A stretch of 64,000 bases of DNA from Microvelia longipes (GCA_018340805.1 JACMZG010001913.1:33292433-33356432), one strand, 5' to 3'; numbered from the stretch's first letter, positions 36,355-48,799 are shown. Notes: generated by a model not told the origin, from the letters alone. Translations and numbers: made by a program.

Positions 36355-37164
36355 GTACAATCTGTTGTCACAACCTATATAAAGATTTGATAGGTGTGTC
36401 AATTAAAACCAAAATGAAATAATGCAATTAAATATGACTGGTTTTTATTATTGCTATGTTTACATACACAAGTAAGTCTTATACCCAAATTAAGTTGCAT
36501 ATGTAATAAGTTTAAGTTGCGGCAACTATGAAGTGGAAATAATATCTTTTATCTTCTTTTTATCTCTATTTATATTTAGTAATATTTATCTTTCATATTA
36601 TCTCCTATATAAATTTCTATTTATTTATTTATCTATTTTTTTCATTCAGGATGGCACAATGGACCCACCTAAGAGGTTCAAGTGCCCTGGAATTTTTCAC
36701 CTGTGTATTAAAAAAAAAAATGAAGTGGAAATTATACAAAAAAGTATGACTCTGTATATTTATTTAGAATTGTAGTTGCATCTTACACTTAATATAAACT
36801 TAACTTGTGTTTGACATTGATTTAATAAAAACTGATTTTTGCTACTCCAGCTTATTCCTATTTTTGCTGTTCTTGGTCCACAGTTGAGTAGCAAAAATAT
36901 GCATAAATTAATATTACTAGTATATTAAAAAGAAGACACGTGCTTATTATTTCTCAAAATTATTAGGTGCTCAAAATAAATGTTTCCCTGATATTATTAT
37001 TTATAGTTGTGTCAAAAATTATGAATGATGTATTGTTAATATTATCTTTTTAAGTGGTTTTCTCGTTGTGTTTTTTTAAATCACTTGTATAATTAAACAT
37101 TGAATTCCTTGAATTATTATTTATCAATATAATTTAAATTTTTAGAAGACTGCTGTCTTCAAAT
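36355..37164. other. Intergenic AT-rich sequence
   Basis: No gene or element recognised; the open frame at 36533-36775 is low-complexity. Confidence 0.5.
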
Positions 37165-37166
37165 GT

Positions 37167-37211
<45 letters not shown>

Positions 37212-37213
37212 TA

Positions 37214-37299
<86 letters not shown>
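37165..37299. repeat. Long (TA)n microsatellite
   Basis: About 135 bp of TA dinucleotide with few interruptions; open frames across it on both strands are artefacts. Confidence 0.95.
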
Positions 37300-37301
<2 letters not shown>

Positions 37302-37972
37302 TACCAGTCCAAAAAATTTACTCTTTTATAATTTTCTATCAAGTTATGATTTTTAATATTAAAATAATTGAAACTACTGTTATATACTTTGTTTAATCTT
37401 ATGCAGGCAATGTCATATTAATAATATCTAGAGAGACTGTTTCAATTCATTAAAACCTATACTTATGATACTTGAATTTACTTATGTTACTAACTCTCGA
37501 CTGTATCCACCTATTTCTAGCCACCTTTTATTTTTATTTTCCATCAAAATTTCAATTAATATGTTTAATATTACTAAGATTTAATGAAGTTTTCTCCTTA
37601 ATTAAGAAAAATTAAATTAAATTAATATAACAAATATATGTAATATTTTAGCTAATATATATTATATTAGCAAATACGTTTTAACTTTAATTTTTTTGGT
37701 GAATATTTTAATATGAAACACTTTATTATAAAGGGGACGGGGGCACTTCCTTGGTGCACAAAGAAAGTGGTCTTTCGTCAGTTTAAGAATCAGATTCTAT
37801 ACCTACTAAACTACAACACTCTAAGGCCCTAATTTAAGATTTTTATTCATCTCTCTATAAGCTATATTTTTCTTGAACCTCCTATCCTACCCCCTCTGTC
37901 TCTTTTAAACCTACCAGATGTCATAATCAGCACATACAGCTGATAAAAAAGATTAAGGGAACCAAAGAGATT
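37300..37972. other. Intergenic AT-rich sequence
   Basis: No gene recognised. Confidence 0.5.
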
Positions 37973-38376
37973 TATACTACTTGAGGGAGGACTTAGATAG
38001 TATAGCACAGTAAAAAGGATTCTGGGTCATGGCAATATCCATTAGGTACCACAATGTACTTTACCCAACTCCCCAACCCTCTAAACCCCCTATAAGAACA
38101 CAAATTAAAATCCACCCTATAAATGGCAGGCATTTTCAGGGATGTCACATTAAAATACTTTATACAACTCAGATCATTAAAGAATGTATGAGATAGATAA
38201 TAAATAAAACCTATTTTAAATTCACTTTACTTAATTTTGGACAAAATAGTCTAAAAATAATGCAATATTATCGTGAAATCAAAAGGTGACATGACCAATG
38301 TACTTTTGTGGCACCAGGCCATATTAATAATAATAGGAGCTGTTGCATCCTTGCTCTAGTAGTACTAGTCACTTTG
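37973..38376 (+). mobile_element. MITE family G, copy 3
   Basis: A 404-bp copy with ends CAAAGAGATTTATACTACTT + GAGGGAG and GTACTAGTCACTTTG. It matches 32100-32478 inverted and the ends of 24136-24583. The 38268-38462 minus open frame overlapping it is not a gene. Confidence 0.75.
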
Positions 38377-38643
38377 AGGGGGTGATGATGGTGATTTTTG
38401 TGTAACATCATCATCTTTAGTTGATCACCTGTATTATGCCTGAGGGTAATAGAGCAGAACATAAATATTTTTTTTTTTTACACCAAGAGGGTGCCTTTAT
38501 CTGCCATCTAACTCTCCTCCTATACCAGATCCTTCTTGAGCCTTTCGTCAGCAAAGAAAGGTCATCACCTATGATGACCTTTCTTCAAATTAAATAATAC
38601 TTTTGCTAATTACAAAAAACTTTTGACATGCCTGTTTAATTTA

Positions 38644-38809
38644 AACTTTATTCAGCTGAGCCGGCTTTCGGCAATAATGCCATCTACAGTGCTGTGGTGA
38701 GATGTTGAGTCTTTCAATACTGTCTGTCAAATTCCATAAATTGAAAAACATCTCAACATGGCACTGTAGATGGCATTATTGCTGAAAGCTGGATCTGCTA
38801 AATGAAGTT
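38644..38809. mobile_element. Foldback MITE, 166 bp
   Basis: Arms of about 65 bp: CTTTCGGCAATAATGCCATC, TACAGTGC and GAGATGTT pair with AACATCTC, GCACTGTA and GATGGCATTATTGCTGAAAG across a 30-base centre. Confidence 0.75.
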
Positions 38810-41015
38810 CAAATTAGTAGAAAAACGTTGCTGGTGTTGATATTTTTGTAGAAAATTCCGCTGCGCTTATTATTATTTTCTTTAATTTAAATGTAATTAT
38901 TAATTCATTTTACAAAAATTAATTATTGTCTTAATTTATTCTATATATTAAAATTATATAGTAATTTTCCTTATAAACTTTTTTAATTATAATAATTAGA
39001 ACAAAATAATGATTTATAGTAATTATTATTTATAACTTCGTATAACTATTATAACGTATCGCTACATTATTTATTTACGTTTCATTAATGTAAGTATTAC
39101 AATTTCATAATTTATTTTTAGATTCTCTATTATTATTTTCCTTTTTTAATTATATTATTTTAATTATATATTATTATTTTTAAATTTTCTTTTGTAATTA
39201 TTATTATTATTATTATTGTTGTACTTTATTCCATATTATATAACTTTTATAAAAATGTTATATAGTATTTAAAGTTTTTATTTGTTAATTACATTTTCCT
39301 TGCCAAATTTTTAAGTTTTATTATTATTATTATTAAGATTATTCATACTTCAAATCGGCCTAGATTTATCTATCTATAAAATATTAATTGTAAAGCAATT
39401 TAAGTCAAACCTGTGATTAAGATTTTTTTAATATTTTCAAATTGTAAATATATTAAATAAACTTTTGTTTAATTCTGTATTATAATGTAGGTATAAATAT
39501 TTTAAAGAAAATATTTAATTAATTTGTACAGTATTTTTTAAAATTAATAAATTTAAAAAAATGTTTTTTTTTTGTCCTTTTGACCATTACACGACTGATA
39601 GACAACTTCACAACCTCTGTGAAGCAACTGTTAATCCTTCCAAGTTCCGGACTGTTATAAGATTCCTAAAGTTTTGGAAATAAGTCCCAGATATATTATT
39701 TCTTCTAAGTTCTCAACATTTATTAGATTCTTACAGTTAAAATAAAATAAAGGACTGCCAGGACCCTAGTCAGCTTTAATGGGCAGAAGGGGCTACAAGG
39801 GTCCTACAAAGGGGAGCCAATGTTACCATAAATTGATAAGGATATAAATACTCTTTTGAAGGTATTTATATTCTCTTTGCCATAAATAAGGTCATTGTAA
39901 GTCCTTAAACTCAGATTGGCAAATTAAGTCAATGGGACAATATTCTTCTTATGCCTTGTAAACATATTTACAATATTGTTTGTTTTTCCTTGATGAATTT
40001 CTTTAATTTGCCTATTGGACTGTGCCCATGTCAAGAATGGACGATGAGGTCTCTGTTAGCTTTTGCTTGGTAGGTTTTATTTAAGACAAGAATCTTGAAT
40101 AAAGGGGATGATGCAATAAGGGACTTTTCTGACCCCATGGATCATAGATAAAGGATATGCCATGGATGTTGTATGAGAAATAGGTGCAATGGAGATAGCA
40201 CTTAGTGTCCTTTTTTGCGTATAGCCCTTCTAGTGGTTATAGCAAAAAGAGGTGTGAAAGGTTATGTAACAAGTCAAGTTTGCTTCTCATTTTTTTTGGT
40301 GTTAGTCGTAATTTTAGTTACTTTTGGTGCTTGTAAGGTCAATTAAATAAAAAAGTTAATTTAATTTTAATTAAGTTTTTTAATTAATTTACAGTTAATT
40401 AAAAAAGATAAGACAGATTTTAATATTTATTTATAACATTCTTAATAAGCAAAGCAATAGGTTTTATTACTAAGTACTCGGTTATAAGCTGCTCCCCCCC
40501 CCCCCCCCCCCTCTACCACCACTTCCGTCAAATTAAGATTCTCACAAGTTTCATTTTTATTATGAAAATTTGCTAAAATTTATAGTTTAAATTTAATCAA
40601 ATTAATTATAATTAAGCTATGGAATTTTCACTAATAAATTAGGCGTCACATCTTGACCTAAATTATAATTTTGTGTCAATTTAAAACCACAGTTTTGAAT
40701 TTTCAGGGGTACAAAATACTTTTCCTTATACCTATGGAAGTAGGCGAGGAAAAGTAAAAAATGATTTAACATACGGGTCAAAAGAAATTTCTTTTTAATG
40801 ATTGGATTAATTTCAATGATTTTATTCCACTCTTATCCATTTAAATTATACAGAATTACTATTTGCTACGTAGTAACTGGTTTAAAAGATTATATCATAA
40901 ACTATAATTAAAGTTCAATATAATGTTTTGACTCAATAGACCAATTTTTGTAAAATCAAAAATATTTTACTAATGATATATTTTTTTATTTGTTTAAAAC
41001 TGGTTTTTATGATTT
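38810..41015. other. Intergenic AT-rich sequence with poly-C run
   Basis: No gene recognised. A run of 18 C stands at 40494-40511. At about 40700-40765 a short piece resembles the end module of family R (CCTATGGAAGTAGGCGAGGA and AAAAGTAAAA). Confidence 0.45.
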
Positions 41016-41231
41016 TTAACTAGATATGATTACACAGTTGATCAATATCTCCGCTAATGTCCTAATATCATTTGGATTGCGGATGTAGCTGAAATTTCGC
41101 AGTCGAAAGTCCCTGTTGATAATAATCAATATTGGAGTTTGTATAGTCAGCTGAAGACAAACTTCTAACCTGTTATACATTTCTAAAGCTCCGACATCTT
41201 TTATAATAGGGGACTTCCACACATAAGATCA
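41016..41231 (-). pseudogene. Isolated receptor-like open frame (possible odorant-receptor exon)
   Basis: The frame reads MYNRLEVCLQLTIQTPIL, then RLRNFSYIRNPNDIRTLAE, then ILINCVIISS and a stop. The spacing of a hydrophobic stretch before an RNFSxIRxxxDIxxLAE block reminds me of N-terminal exons of hemipteran odorant receptors, but this is from memory and weak. No good upstream ATG is in frame (a TGA lies just before), and no companion exon was found on the minus strand below it. Chance is a real alternative. Confidence 0.2.
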
Positions 41232-41234
41232 TAA

Positions 41235-41520
41235 ACAAATTAAACGTTTAATTAAATGACTTGAAAGAAAAAGTCTTTCTAATTTTGAATACTCAATTAT
41301 GACAGAGAGCAGTTTTTGGTTTTAACTGACCATCATTAGTGCATAACCAACAAAGTAAAACATGAAATATTCCATCAAATCAACAACCAATCACCACAAA
41401 TACTGGTCACTAAAGCGCCAATCACGGTTTGTTAAACCAAAAGCTGTCAAGTATAAAGCATTCTAAAGAGAAGAAATACTTTTTCTTTCAATTCCTTTAA
41501 TTAAAAAGTTTATTTTTTTT
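41235..41520. mobile_element. MITE-like foldback
   Basis: TTTAATTAAATGACTTGAAA + GAAAAAGT at the left pairs with ACTTTTTCTTTCAATTCCTT + TAATTAAA at the right, enclosing about 200 bp without coding potential. Confidence 0.6.
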
Positions 41521-42780
41521 TTTGTAAACAAGATAAGGTTTTATACTGCATAAACCTTATGCATATGTGTTCCAGGCATTGGTGGGGATAAGTCAGCACA
41601 AGATTTAGGCCTGGGGGCAGAATTACTTTACACCTAGGAACCTATGTGTTCATTAAATAGTATCGAAATAGTACTATTTTTAGCGAATGTTCAAAGAAAG
41701 ATTAGCTTATAATATAAGGGTCACAGTGATAGAAGGTATGAGAAGGTCATCTTAAGGCTTAAGCTATCTAACAACAAAGGTATTATAGATGATGAAATAA
41801 GTTAAATAAACTATAAATTAAACAAAACAAGTAAATAAAATTTACTAACTAACAAAGGTTAAATTTATAAAAACAAACATAAAAATAAAATTACTAAAGG
41901 TATCCTACCTAGTCTAAGGGTCCTACCTTAGACTAAAGGTAAAACCATAATTCTGGTTTTCTCACAGGCTGTCGAGGACCCAATTTTAAGAAAAAACCCC
42001 TAGAGCCCCGAAAATAAAAGAAAAATCCAATGATAGTCAAAATTTCTACCTCGCAAATTTATAATTTGTTACGTGCTCCAACAAAATAAGGCACTGTGAA
42101 CAATTATAGAAAACATTTCATGCAAGTTTATCTTATACTTCCAGCAATTTACTATTCTAGTAATATCGAACTCTTTTCGTACCTGTTTAGATAATTAATT
42201 TGACCGGCTTTCTAAAGCTAACAAAATACTAAGTCCGCAAATCATGAAGAAATATAAAGTATGAGAATAGTCAGCTGCAGAGATAATAAAACCTAAACGG
42301 TCAGCTGTACGAAGGTAACTTGTTGGTAAATTAATATATTAACCAAGTAGAAAACTCCTATAATAACCAAGGAACTTGACAAAAAGGAAAGATCATATCA
42401 GGCATCCTCTACGTAAATAGGGTTGCCAATCCCCACCGCTACTCCCTCGGGCACTCGTACGTCTTTCTTATCGTCAGGTTATAAACACGTCGAGTAAAGT
42501 TTTAGTTCTTTATTAATGAGTAGTTAATTGTACGTATTTAATGTTATTTTTTACATTGTTTAAGATTATAAACTGAATACTAAAAAAAAAATAAAAAATA
42601 CTAGAACTAAAGTCTGTTGACATTAAGCGTGTTAGACCTTAAAAGTGAAAAACACAAACTTTGTACGCTTCTCCAATACTTTTAAACTCTATATAGTGCA
42701 AGTTGTCCCATGCTCATCTATTTTACTTTAAAACGGTGTTGACACTTTTTTGCCTTTATGGCCTCCCTGTGATAATAAAT
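41521..42780. other. Intergenic sequence
   Basis: No gene recognised. Short inverted pairs lie at about 41533-41560 (ATAAGGTTT / AAACCTTAT) and 41889-41935 (CTAGTCTAAGG / CCTTAGACTA). A block near 42420 (GGGTTGCCAATCCCCACCGC) resembles part of the duplicated unit at 42781. Confidence 0.4.
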
Positions 42781-43068
42781 AACCCATGTAAAAAAATCAG
42801 ACATGCGTGATCAGCTGATAGCTGGCTCTGAAATATAAAAATCGCTAACATTGGAAATAAATAGAAAATTGGAATAACGCGTATGAGTTTTCTAGGATAT
42901 ACTTTTATTTGTGTTTAATTTGATTGGCAACACTGATAATTTAAGGTGAGTCTCCTTTTTAACATGTTTTAATTCATTAAACAATTAGTGCACATTGAAA
43001 AATGTATTTTAATTTGTGAAATAATTGTTACAATCATTTAGTTAAAGAAAAAAAGAAACTAGTAAGGT
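42781..43068 (+). promoter_or_regulatory. Promoter-like duplicated unit, copy 1
   Basis: About 290 bp repeated in direct orientation at 43424-43692. Shared blocks are AAAAATCAGACATGCGT, GCTGGCTC, TTTGATTGGCAACACTGATA, and ATAATTGTTA...TTAGTTAAAGAAAAA. A GGTGAGT donor-like site follows the GGCAAC block here only. The unit could be a gene 5' region or a repeat; no coding sequence follows. Confidence 0.35.
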
Positions 43069-43423
43069 ATATATATCACAGGTTTTTTTTATTTTGAAAA
43101 ATATACAGACGTTTTGAAAAATATACAGACGAAAGTTGATACTGCCATACTTTTAACACTTGCTTCTTTGAACAACTTATTACTTGATAAACTAATCAAT
43201 ATGACAAATCTAAATATGACCATTGTCATATTTCATGGATAAAATTATCTTTCAATTCTCGTATTAATTACTTATTTTCTGCTTCAATTTTGAGAGTAAT
43301 ATTTTCACCGGTTACATTAAATTGTTCGAACATTATAAGCTTTGTAGCCTGGCAGAGTTTTTGTATGGAAATTTAGTACGTTCACAGTAAAGTAGTATAT
43401 AAACAAAGTAGGGAAACTCCTAT

Positions 43424-43692
43424 ATAACCTGTGTAAAAAAAATCAGACATGCGTCATCATAATTGCTGGCTCAAAAATAAAAAATAGCTAAAATTGAAAT
43501 AACTGCGCATGCGCCTCTCAGGATTTACGTTTTTTACTTAGTTTTATTGGCAACCCTGATAACATTAGGCAAGTTTTACTTTTAATCGTGTTTTCTTACT
43601 TTAATATGTACGTGATAGTTTAATGATTTTGTATTAAATTCTGTGATATAATTGTTAAAATAAATTAGTTAAAGAAAAAGAGAAAATATAGT
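43424..43692 (+). promoter_or_regulatory. Promoter-like duplicated unit, copy 2, with NRF-1-type site
   Basis: Diverged copy of 42781-43068. It contains CTGCGCATGCGCC at about 43505-43517, matching the NRF-1/Ewg palindrome (YGCGCAYGCGCR), in an otherwise CpG-poor region, and TATTGGCAACCCTGATAAC downstream. The donor-like GT of copy 1 is replaced by GGCAAGT. Confidence 0.35.
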
Positions 43693-44417
43693 AAAGGTAA
43701 AGTACATGTTCTTATTAAAAGAACATCCAGACGACAATGTGTTGCCTTAAATATAACTTGAAATCAAGATTGCTTTTATTATATTCAAAAATGTTCAGTT
43801 AAAGTTGTAAAATTACTAATAACAATTAATATTTGAAGGGGGAAAACAAATATCACTCGCAAAAATGCACTAAGTTAAGTAGTGCACTCGAAAAAAAAGT
43901 TTAATTAGCCGTTCGTTTTAAGTAATTTAAAAACCTAGTATTTAAAGATTCGCACTAAAACCTCTATTGGATGTGATAAAACGTATTTCTAACACAAATT
44001 ATTAACATTTAAACTAAACTGTACAAATAAATGCAATAAAAACAAAAGTTTTGAAAACCGTAAATAGTTTGTTTACATTTACGCCCATAGGAAAATTGGA
44101 ACCAACTCCCTGGTGGGCAAAATGTGATGGAATCTAAATGGATCCCCCGATACGCTGTATGTACCTCCAGAGGCGATCATATTAAACGGATAACCTTCTC
44201 GCCGAACTATTATTTCACTTTATTTCATTTAAATATTACCGTTTTTTATCAAATAACTTTTGAAATATTATTTTTGTAGTGTTACTTTATTATTATGAAA
44301 AGAAATCACAATTTAATTAAATATATTTTTTGTTTTAAACTTCCTTATAACCAAAAGTGAACCTTCACCATAATAGAGATATTATATATTATATATCAGA
44401 TATTATATATCACCAAG
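43693..44417. other. Intergenic AT-rich sequence
   Basis: Nothing recognised apart from a small tandem block of ATATTATATATC motifs at about 44380-44415. Confidence 0.45.
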
Positions 44418-45041
44418 AATAGAGATATTATTACTAGAGGGGCCATAGAGATATATACTAGATAGAGGGAGCATAGCCTATCTTGAGAGGCCTGAAACAT
44501 TTTTAGTGGGGCTCTCAGAGGCTCTGTTTAACCTCATTGAAACCTCCTCTAAGAGGGAGTTGAGGTTATAATTAATCAATTGTTTTGGGCTTCCCACATA
44601 TTGTTTGTGTTGTGATTTGTATTTTAAACATTCTACTATATAATTTACTGTTTTTTTGTTCTGTTTATTTGATGATAAAGATAATCGAATGTGGTCAGGT
44701 TACTTTTTCGATGTTTCAAAATTCAACCAATAGGGCCCCTCTAGTAATATATCTCTATGAGAGGGGCCCTATAGGTTAAATTTTGAAACATCAAAAAAGT
44801 AACCTGACCTCCTTCGCTAAAAAATACAATAACTTCTACAGCAGAATGTTAAAAATACAAATCAAAACACAAACAATGCGCGGGAAGCTGAAATCAATTG
44901 ATTTATTATAACCTTAACTCACTCATGAAGGAGGTTTCAATGAGGTTATACAGAGCCCCCGAGAGCCCCAAAACGATGTTTCATGCCTCCCAATGTATTG
45001 AGACAGGCTATGTTCCCTCTAGTATATATCGCGTCTCTATG
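44418..45041 (-). mobile_element. MITE family A, copy 5, carrying a nested copy
   Basis: The outer copy has its first about 26 bp at 44418-44443 and the rest at 44760-45041 (minus orientation), ending CTCTATG at 45041. It is interrupted by copy 4 at 44444-44759. Its own target duplication is not evident. Confidence 0.85.
44444..44759 (+). mobile_element. MITE family A, copy 4, nested in copy 5
   Basis: A 316-bp copy with ends CATAGAGATATATACTAGA and ATATCTCTATG. The octamer AGAGGGGC, which belongs to the terminal repeat of copy 5, is duplicated exactly at 44436-44443 and 44760-44767. Confidence 0.92.
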
Positions 45042-45500
45042 ATAAAAGACGCGATGTTATGGCGGGATCAGTTAGCACATAATCGGACTGGATTGAATAA
45101 ACAAACAAATACAGTGCAAGAACCGTATCGTATTAAATGCGTATGGAATACGATCACCTGTTAAATTCGCTGTACGTGCGAGTAATTTTTTCAAATAAGG
45201 AAAGAAAAACCTAAAGAGTCGGATGTTATGATCACATAAACTGATAAGTAAGCACACTAGTACTATTACAATGTGCATGTGTAAGCACAGAATACGAGGA
45301 TATAAAAGCCCTCGTACACAATGCACATTGTCATTTTACCGTATGAAGTCTATGTGTAATTGTCCAGTTCATATAAGTGTTTGTTTAATTTAGACTTAGT
45401 GCTCCATAAATTTTTACTCTTTTTTAAAAAACCTAGTTATTTATTAACTATCGAAACTCGGATAAATTCCAGTAGAATCCCAATTTCAACCTTAAAGCGG
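45042..45500 (+). promoter_or_regulatory. TATA-containing promoter-like region, possible solo LTR
   Basis: GAGGATATAAAAGCCCTCG at about 45296-45314 is a good TATA context, followed about 25-30 bases later by a pyrimidine-rich TCATTTTACC. The block begins near TGTTATGGCGGGATCAG, which resembles an insect LTR start, but I see no second LTR, primer site or flanking duplication. The alternative is a stand-alone promoter or chance. Confidence 0.3.
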
Positions 45501-45790
45501 TATTACTTCGGTCCGGCTTTGCTCAACTTAAGAATAAAATAGCTATCTGAAGTCAAGGGTGTTAAGACTTCGGACTCGCTTCACTCGTCTTCAGAAAGTA
45601 ATGATTATCGAAAGCCTAAGATGGCACTACTTCGGCCAGAATAGTGCCGCTCAGCTCGACCTGAGAATAAAGTATTAATTCATAGGCTAGAATGTTATAA
45701 CTCCGAACTCGCTGCAGTCGTCATCAGAATGCCATAATTACTAACCTAAAAGACGTATTACTTTGATCTCACAACGATCAACCTCAGAAT
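45501..45790. repeat. Degenerate 60-bp array with palindromic CTCGC..TCGTC cores
   Basis: Five units at about 60-bp spacing (near 45507, 45566, 45624, 45684 and 45746). Each has ACTTCGG or ACTCCGA, a short palindromic core such as ACTCGCTTCACTCGTC, and a ...CAGAA(T/G) end. Odd and even units form two subtypes. Confidence 0.55.
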
Positions 45791-46374
45791 TACTAGGCAA
45801 CCAGATTTATAGTGTTAAAATTTACGGTTGATTATCGTTTCAAAAAGTATTACAGTAGACAGCCGTTCAACTATGTTTTAACTAAGCCATACAACTAAAT
45901 TTCAAGGACGCCATCCAACTAGGTTCATGAAAGTCATAAAAATACTAATAGCCATGCTTGGCAGCTGAATTTTTATTAATTTAAATCTTTTAAATAAATA
46001 AAAGCGTTTTATAATTTCATTATTGTACTATACGTCTTGTTTCGATAATTTTTTCCTGTGAAAGGTCAAGCTCATAGAATTTTTAAGGTGATTCAATTGG
46101 AGGGGTTTCATGAATGAAATACATTTTTTTGACATGTTAGGTTATAGTCCGGAATTGATGTCATTGCACGAATAAGTAGTAAATTTTCAATGTTGACCGC
46201 CTATACCGATTCCTACAATGACGTCACACGTTATTCATAAAAAGTCAGGTTATAACCTCCGAATGCGTTTGGTTTGTTTACGTCGAATGGAAACACCTTA
46301 TACATTTCTAATATCTTAGTGAAAGGTAATATTTTTGACAAATGTAATCAAACTTTTTCATAAAATTTTAAGGT
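45791..46374. other. Intergenic AT-rich sequence
   Basis: Nothing recognised. Confidence 0.45.
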
Positions 46375-46935
46375 ACGCACCAAAAAATATGTATTTTCGC
46401 CTATAACTTAAAAAAATAGATACCACTTGAATTTTTACTGCTACTTCTTTATGTCATACGCTATTTCTATAATATGTCGAACGTTCAAAAACAGTAATGT
46501 GTTAAAATAAAAAGTTAAAGGCCAGTAAAGTTCAAAAATTCAATAGCCAATATTTTCAAAAAAGGGTTCATTATCGATATGTAATTTTGTTGATCGATTT
46601 ACTATACATAGATGTGCATGTGTGTCAAATTTTACCTCGATTGATCAGCAGAATAAGATAACGCGGTAAAAAAATTATATCTTGCGGGCAGCAAACTAGA
46701 ACTTATGTCTGATTTTTGAGACAAGTTTCACCTCTCTATAGCATAAAAACAGCGGATGTTATAAATAAACAGCAAACACACGCACTGCCAGACATTCAGC
46801 ATGATGAAAACGTCTTGAAAGTGCCTGAAACGAAAAATTTTGATGAAACCACGGTTTTACGTTTTTATGGTGAACCCGATACTATTTCTCTGTACCCATG
46901 GAAGTAGGATTGAAAAATTAAAAATACATTATTAA
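46375..46935. repeat. Repeat related to the end module of family R
   Basis: The end TTTCTCTGTACCCATGGAAG + TAGG resembles CCTATGGAAGTAGG at 40730 and the ends of family R. The open frame 46716-46907 shows no known domain and appears to be repeat sequence. Confidence 0.4.
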
Positions 46936-47149
46936 CTTGTTATTACATGCAAACATTATACACTATCTTCTTGCAAAAATTACCTTAATTACACAGAGAT
47001 AAGATAAACAATTGTCTCAACATTATCTCTAAAAAATAACATTATTTTATTCAATGTTAATTTTATGATAATAAAACAATGTTAGTCGAGTTATATTTTT
47101 ATTCTTTGATAGCAACTCTGATTTTACTTTAGTGTAATTATCTAACATA

Positions 47150-47630
47150 GTAGTGACGTTAGGTAAAACATAACGTTAGCTGTGGCCTTAGAAATAAAAA
47201 CATAACGTAGAAGTATCCTTAGGTAAAATTTAACGTAGAAGTAGTGGCTTTAGGTAAAACATAACGTAGTAGTGGCTTTAAGTGAAATTTAACGTATTAG
47301 TGGCCTTAAGTGAAATTTAACGTATTAGTGGCCTTAAGTAAAATTTAACGTATTAGTGGCCTTAAGTGAAATTTAACGTATTAGTGGCCTTAAGTGAAAT
47401 TTAACGTATTAGTGGCCTTAAGTGAAATTTAACGTATTAGTGGCCTTAAGTGAAATTTAACGTATTAGTGGTAAGTGAATTTAACGTAGTAGTGGTTCTA
47501 AGTAAAATTTAACGTAGTAGTGGCCTTAAGTAAAATTTAACATAGTAGTAGCCTTAAGTAAAATTTAACGTAGTAGAAGCCATAAGTAAGAAATAACGTT
47601 ATAGTGGCCTTACGTATCATTTAGTTCTGC
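47150..47630. repeat. 28-bp minisatellite
   Basis: The unit is GTATTAGTGGCCTTAAGTGA followed by AATTTAAC; about 15 units, nearly identical in the centre (47290-47470) and diverging outward. Confidence 0.9.
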
Positions 47631-48493
47631 CAAACCTAATTATTTTGTTAATTATTTAAAAAAAACTAATTTTAAAAATGTGTTGAAAGTAAAAATAAAA
47701 TATCGGAATATTTTATTTTACTTTTTAATAGCTTTATTGTAAACTGTAAATTCCATTTCTAATTTATCTTCTTGATTATGATAGTTCCCTTTAATTTCAT
47801 ATAATAATTATGTGAACCTTGGGTGTAAATTTTAGTGTGAATATTTTTTTTAATTTAGTTATTTTTTTTTTAATTGCCTCAACTACAAGACACAAGTTTA
47901 TTGACTTCATAGTACAAAACCACTAATAAATACTAATAACTCACATTATTAACTATTTTTTAAAAGCTTAATTTGTTAATTTTTTTTGTTTAATTAAATT
48001 TCGTATTAAGTGGTTTAATATGTCGAAAACAAATTATCAGGATATTGAGGTTAGTAATAATTAAGTTTGAATTTTGACTATTTAGATTATAGTTTATTTA
48101 TGATTATACACACACATTGATTTTACGTACATGGTTTACATTTTATTTGTAAAATGTCCGGTTTTTAAATAAAAATCACGAGGTCCATCTCAAACAAGAG
48201 TTATGATAAAGTATTGCAAAAATTGCTCATACTGGTACCAAATGTTTTTAAGGCTTAATGTGATTTACTAAATAAAATATATATTATATTATTCTCCATT
48301 TCATTCACTTAAAGTTACGAAAAAATTGTAATAAAATTAAATTTTTCCTAAATGAATTAACAATAATAGAGTATTTGCACTTTCCACTTTTTTAAAATGT
48401 TTGGTCATAAAACCATAATTGAGCTGTCTCGAGATTGTGACATAATTGTGCTTATTCTTAAAGATATAGAGGCATACAATACATATACATATA
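47631..48493. other. Intergenic AT-rich sequence
   Basis: Nothing recognised. Confidence 0.5.
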
Positions 48494-48791
48494 CATTATA
48501 GAGAGGCCCTATTGCTTGAGTTTTCAAACATCGAAAAAGTAACCTGAACACCTTCGAATATCAATATAATCAAATACACTGAACAAAAATACAAACTCTT
48601 ACATAGTAGAACGTTTAAAATACAAATCAAAACACAAAAAATGTGAGGGAAGATGAAAACAATTAATATATTATAACCTTAGTCACTCTTTAGAGGAGGT
48701 TTTAATGAGGTTACAAAGAGCCCCATAAAGATGTTTCAGTCCTCTCAATGTAAATAAGATAGGATATGCCCCTCTGGTAAATATCTCTACG
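48494..48791 (-). mobile_element. MITE family A, copy 6
   Basis: A 298-bp copy in the minus orientation with decayed ends CATTATAGAGAGGCCC and TAAATATCTCTACG. Flanks do not show a duplication. Confidence 0.75.
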
Positions 48792-48799
48792 GTCAGAGA

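Noticed and set aside
37142..37396. Open frames of YIYIY repeats on both strands
   Set aside because: Both are translations of a (TA)n microsatellite.
44898..45164. 88-codon plus-strand open frame
   Set aside because: It runs across the end of a family A MITE; the same region in other copies is not open.
45042..45500. Confident solo LTR call
   Set aside because: Only a TATA box and an LTR-like start are visible; no paired LTR, primer site or flanking duplication, so kept as a low-confidence promoter-like region.
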